Shown one piece after another: positions 15,078 to 17,311 of a stretch of DNA of 17,311 nt (positions are counted from its first letter, which is position 1; the number at the start of each line of letters is the position of its first letter). The DNA comes from an uncultured Verrucomicrobiota bacterium (lineage in GTDB: Bacteria; Verrucomicrobiota; Verrucomicrobiia; Chthoniobacterales; SZAS-18). Both the position numbers and the translations under genes were made by a program. The DNA is taken from positions 1 through 17,311 of the forward strand of contig CALMVM010000428.1 of NCBI GenBank assembly GCA_937873255.1. Reading direction: 5' to 3'. Under the pieces are notes generated by a model. That model worked only from the letters and a program-made list of their open reading frames with translations, was not told the origin of the DNA and searched no databases.

Positions 15078-16229
15078 ATGCGTGTCTTAATCATCAACAT
15101 CTGGGACGGGGGCGGCATTCCCACCGCGATGCGATGTGTCGCGGAAGGATTGAAGGGCCGCGACGTGAAGTTTGACGCCTTTTGTTTCAATGGGTTCCAT
15201 CCCCACAGCCGATGGGCGGAGTTTTGCGCCGACCTCTACGACCATCGGGAGTGCAGCCTGACGGAGCTTTTGGTGAAACGCCATTACGATGTCGTCCACA
15301 TGGTTGAAGCGGCCGGCCCGCCGCCTTACAGCGCCAACCTCTGGCTCGAACGCGCGGCATTTCGGGGTGGGGTGATTTGCATGTGTCAGAACACCATCTA
15401 TGAGTTGCTGCCGGAGCAATTCGCGCATGTCTATCTGGCGTGCTCGGAGGCGAGCAGGCATTTCATGGAGAAGTTCATTTCGAAGCCGATCCGGGTGGTC
15501 CCGAACGGGGTGGATACAACGCGTTTCTACCCCCGGCCCGTCGCTGCCCCGTCCCGACCGGTTCTCGCCTGGGTCGGGAGGACCAGTGATCTGCGGCAAA
15601 AAGATATCTTCGGGTTCTTGCACCTCGCGGCCTCGCTGCTCGACGAACCCTACGACTTCTGGATCGTCGACGGCGGCGGGAGCCGGGAACCTCTCCGTCT
15701 TGAGGAGTGGTTCGGAGATCGCGTGCGCTACGAACAGAATCTGGACGCGGGAGCCTTGGCGGTCATTTACAACCAGGTCGCGGCGTCGGGCGGGGCTGTC
15801 GTTTCGACTTCCGCCTTCGAAGGTCTGCCCTTCGCGCTGTTGGAGGCCGCCGGCTGCGGATGTCCAGTGATCGCGCCGCAGGCACCGGGCCTTGAGTACC
15901 TCGAACCCGGTAAAACCGGTCTGATGTACGAGCGTCACGACGGGCTGAAGGCATTGCGGGCCGCCGTCCACGCGCTTGCCGACGAATCTTTGCGCCGACG
16001 CCTTGTGGAGGGCGGCTTCCAGATGATCCGCGAGCGGTACAACCACCAGAGCATGGCCGAGGGTTACTACGCCGCCTTCCAGGACGCCGTCGCGTTGGCG
16101 ACACGCGCGCCTAATCCGTGGCGCGATGCGGTGAAGAGCCGTTTCTACTCTGCCGCCTTGGCCGGTCAGCGCGCGCTGCGATTGCTCAAGCGCAGGGCTT
16201 GGCGCGGGTCGGCATCGACCGCGAATTGA
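15078..16229 (+). CDS. GT4 family glycosyltransferase
   Basis: 383 residues. It starts MRVLIINIWDGGGIPTAMR, a GT4-type N-terminal strand and glycine-rich loop. After IRVVPNGVDTTRFYP the C-terminal domain begins at VLAWVGRTSDLRQKDIFGFL and carries the EX7E pair E248/E256 in FEGLPFALLEAAGCGCPVI. It likely transfers a sugar to the EPS intermediate in the cytoplasm; donor and acceptor are unknown. ATG 15078 is preferred over the longer frame start at 15027 because AGGGG lies seven bases upstream and the first strand follows directly. It is 72 bases after the kinase gene and 26 before the methyltransferase, so it is probably part of the export operon. The C-terminal 40 residues are Arg/Ala-rich, perhaps for membrane contact. 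Confidence 0.88.
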   Translation: MRVLIINIWDGGGIPTAMRCVAEGLKGRDVKFDAFCFNGFHPHSRWAEFCADLYDHRECSLTELLVKRHYDVVHMVEAAGPPPYSANLWLERAAFRGGVICMCQNTIYELLPEQFAHVYLACSEASRHFMEKFISKPIRVVPNGVDTTRFYPRPVAAPSRPVLAWVGRTSDLRQKDIFGFLHLAASLLDEPYDFWIVDGGGSREPLRLEEWFGDRVRYEQNLDAGALAVIYNQVAASGGAVVSTSAFEGLPFALLEAAGCGCPVIAPQAPGLEYLEPGKTGLMYERHDGLKALRAAVHALADESLRRRLVEGGFQMIRERYNHQSMAEGYYAAFQDAVALATRAPNPWRDAVKSRFYSAALAGQRALRLLKRRAWRGSASTAN

Positions 16230-16255
16230 CATCGCCGACGGACTCCGATTTTCCT

Positions 16256-16954
16256 ATGCCTACCAGTTTTCATTCGCACCTCTCCAAAATGGTCGATTGG
16301 ATTTTCGTGATCCAGCCACGCTCCGTCCTGGATATCGGCGTGGGCCATGGGAAATGGGGATTTCTTGCGCGCGAGTACACCGACATTTTTCACAACCGCT
16401 ACGAACGCGAGGACTGGCTGGTGAAGATCGACGGCGTGGAAGCGTTCCCCCGGTACGAGACGCCGGTCTATCGTTACGCTTACGACCAGGTGCATTTTGG
16501 CGACATCAAAGATGTGCTGCCCGGGCTGCCGAACTACGATCTGGTGATCATCGGCGACGTAATCGAGCACTTTCCGAAGGAGCAGGGTCAGGCCCTGCTG
16601 CAAGCCCTGCGCAAAAAGGCGTCGTTCATCCTCATTTCCTCACCCACTCGATTTTTCCAGCAGGAAATCCTGGGCAATGACTTCGAGACTCACCACAGCC
16701 TGTGGTCATGGCGTGACTTCCAGGGTTACGAGTTCGACTATGAAGAGATCGATCACGCGCTTTTCGTAACGCTGCTGCGGGGGGACTTGCCGCCGGTGGC
16801 GGAGGTCACCCTGACCGGGAAGGCGGCGAGCGCCATCTACGCCTTGCCCTGGATAAAAAGCCGGCCTAAGCTGGCGCAGATCGCAAAAAAGTTCGTCGGC
16901 AAGCTGCCGGGTTATCAACCGGCCAGGATCACCCCGCCGCTCCAGCAAAAATAA
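16256..16954 (+). CDS. Class I SAM-dependent methyltransferase
   Basis: 232 residues with motif I at about 24-36 (VLDIGVGHGKWGF, the SAM-binding loop). The acidic residue ending strand two is in the DGVEAFPRY segment. Motif IV is at 95-107 (DLVIIGDVIEHF), followed by FILISSPTRFFQQ. This is a Rossmann-fold methyltransferase that probably O-methylates a sugar of the EPS, for instance to cap or modify the chain; the substrate is inferred from neighbours only. The protein extends past the core with a basic C-terminal tail (RPKLAQIAKKFVGKLPGY) that could touch the membrane. ATG 16256 was chosen because motif I then sits at the usual distance. No strong ribosome binding site is seen. Confidence 0.82.
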   Translation: MPTSFHSHLSKMVDWIFVIQPRSVLDIGVGHGKWGFLAREYTDIFHNRYEREDWLVKIDGVEAFPRYETPVYRYAYDQVHFGDIKDVLPGLPNYDLVIIGDVIEHFPKEQGQALLQALRKKASFILISSPTRFFQQEILGNDFETHHSLWSWRDFQGYEFDYEEIDHALFVTLLRGDLPPVAEVTLTGKAASAIYALPWIKSRPKLAQIAKKFVGKLPGYQPARITPPLQQK

Positions 16955-17035
16955 TCACGGTCCGGCCGCGCGGGCATCACGCAGGGAAGGGGGCAGCTAT
17001 CATGGCGCCGTCCAGGGTTCGAAATTTTTTAGGGA

Positions 17036-17227
17036 ATGAGATTTTTTTGGTTGGCTGTCCTCTGCTCCATCGCCCTGCCGGGCTCGCTCCTTGCCGACGG
17101 GGAAGCCGGAGCGGTTCTGCTCACGGACTCCGGTTACGCCGACTACATCAAACGGCACGGCGAATGGGGCGCCTGGCAAGGCAACCCGTATTTGTACCAG
17201 GAGTGCCAGCCGGTCTCGACGATATAG
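17036..17227 (+). CDS. Small secreted protein, probably truncated by an in-frame TAG
   Basis: 63 residues with a clear signal peptide (MRFFWLAVLCSIALPGSLLA, cleavage probably after LLA). The mature part reads DSGYADYIKRHGEWGAWQG, then NPYLYQECQPVSTI before TAG at 17225-17227. The same frame stays open to the window end and reads like protein: FRAKLTGFRGACAGWGAVFW, then LVVDGVRT. That suggests a longer gene interrupted by a nonsense mutation, or a short secreted protein followed by chance coding-like sequence. AGGGA touches the ATG directly, too close for a normal ribosome binding site. No family is recognised. It lies 81 bases after the methyltransferase on the same strand. Confidence 0.45.
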   Translation: MRFFWLAVLCSIALPGSLLADGEAGAVLLTDSGYADYIKRHGEWGAWQGNPYLYQECQPVSTI

Positions 17228-17311
17228 TTTCGCGCGAAGCTGACCGGCTTCCGGGGGGCGTGCGCGGGATGGGGGGCCGTGTTCTGGTTGGTCGTGGACG
17301 GGGTGAGGACC

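Noticed and set aside
15087..16232. 381-codon minus-strand frame opposite the GT4 gene
   Set aside because: The plus strand encodes a clear GT4 enzyme with EX7E. The minus product has no recognisable domain and is a composition shadow.
1323..17227. Idea that TAG is recoded, since two TAG codons (1323 and 17225) interrupt protein-like frames
   Set aside because: The ScpB-like gene also carries a frameshift, so it is broken anyway, and the Wzy-like gene ends naturally at TAG. Ordinary pseudogene decay explains both.

Overview
The window is a high-GC bacterial chromosome segment dominated by a Gram-negative exopolysaccharide/capsule (EPS) locus. An outer-membrane beta-barrel, a Wza/GumB-like export protein and a Wzc-like tyrosine autokinase show a diderm cell. 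The GbsR/MarR-type regulator, the NusG paralogue, the PIG-L deacetylase and the overall sequence style suggest Verrucomicrobiota (Opitutae-like). That placement is a judgement from memory of such loci, not a measured result.

Layout. (1) Positions 1-1740 are a gene graveyard: a frameshifted fragment of unknown family, a broken NTF2/SnoaL-like gene, and an ScpB-like gene inactivated by one nonsense and one frameshift lesion. A 19-bp imperfect direct repeat (233-251 and 1919-1937) brackets most of it. (2) 2087-6983 holds a WbaZ-like GT4 glycosyltransferase (+), a translationally coupled pair of a PIG-L deacetylase and a GT4 glycosyltransferase (-), and a Wzy/O-antigen-ligase-type membrane protein (+). 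(3) 6995-8256 holds a small secreted protein (-), then a 386-bp leader region with a strong hairpin, then a GbsR/MarR-type regulator (+). (4) 8398-9675 is a second WbaZ-like GT4, clearly paralogous to the first. (5) A NusG/RfaH-like antiterminator (9747-10295, -) is divergent from the export operon (+): beta-barrel, Wza-like OPX protein, Wzc-like kinase, GT4 and SAM methyltransferase. A good sigma-70-type promoter lies in the divergent gap. (6) At the right edge a small secreted protein is interrupted by an in-frame TAG.

How the genes fit together (inference from families): the glycosyltransferases and deacetylase would build and modify a lipid-linked repeat unit, Wzy would polymerise it, the Wzc-like kinase would control chain length and export, and the OPX protein would carry the chain to the outer membrane, perhaps together with the beta-barrel. 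The GbsR-type repressor and the NusG paralogue are the likely local regulators. No initiating sugar-phosphate transferase, Wzx flippase or Wzb phosphatase is visible, so the locus probably continues outside the window.

No tRNA, rRNA, CRISPR array or intact transposase was seen. The most interesting points are the possible two-part outer-membrane translocon (beta-barrel plus short OPX protein with an 11-bp gene overlap), the apparent +1 frameshift between the barrel's signal peptide and its mature part, and the regulatory set of GbsR, NusG paralogue, leader hairpin and internal terminator-like hairpin.
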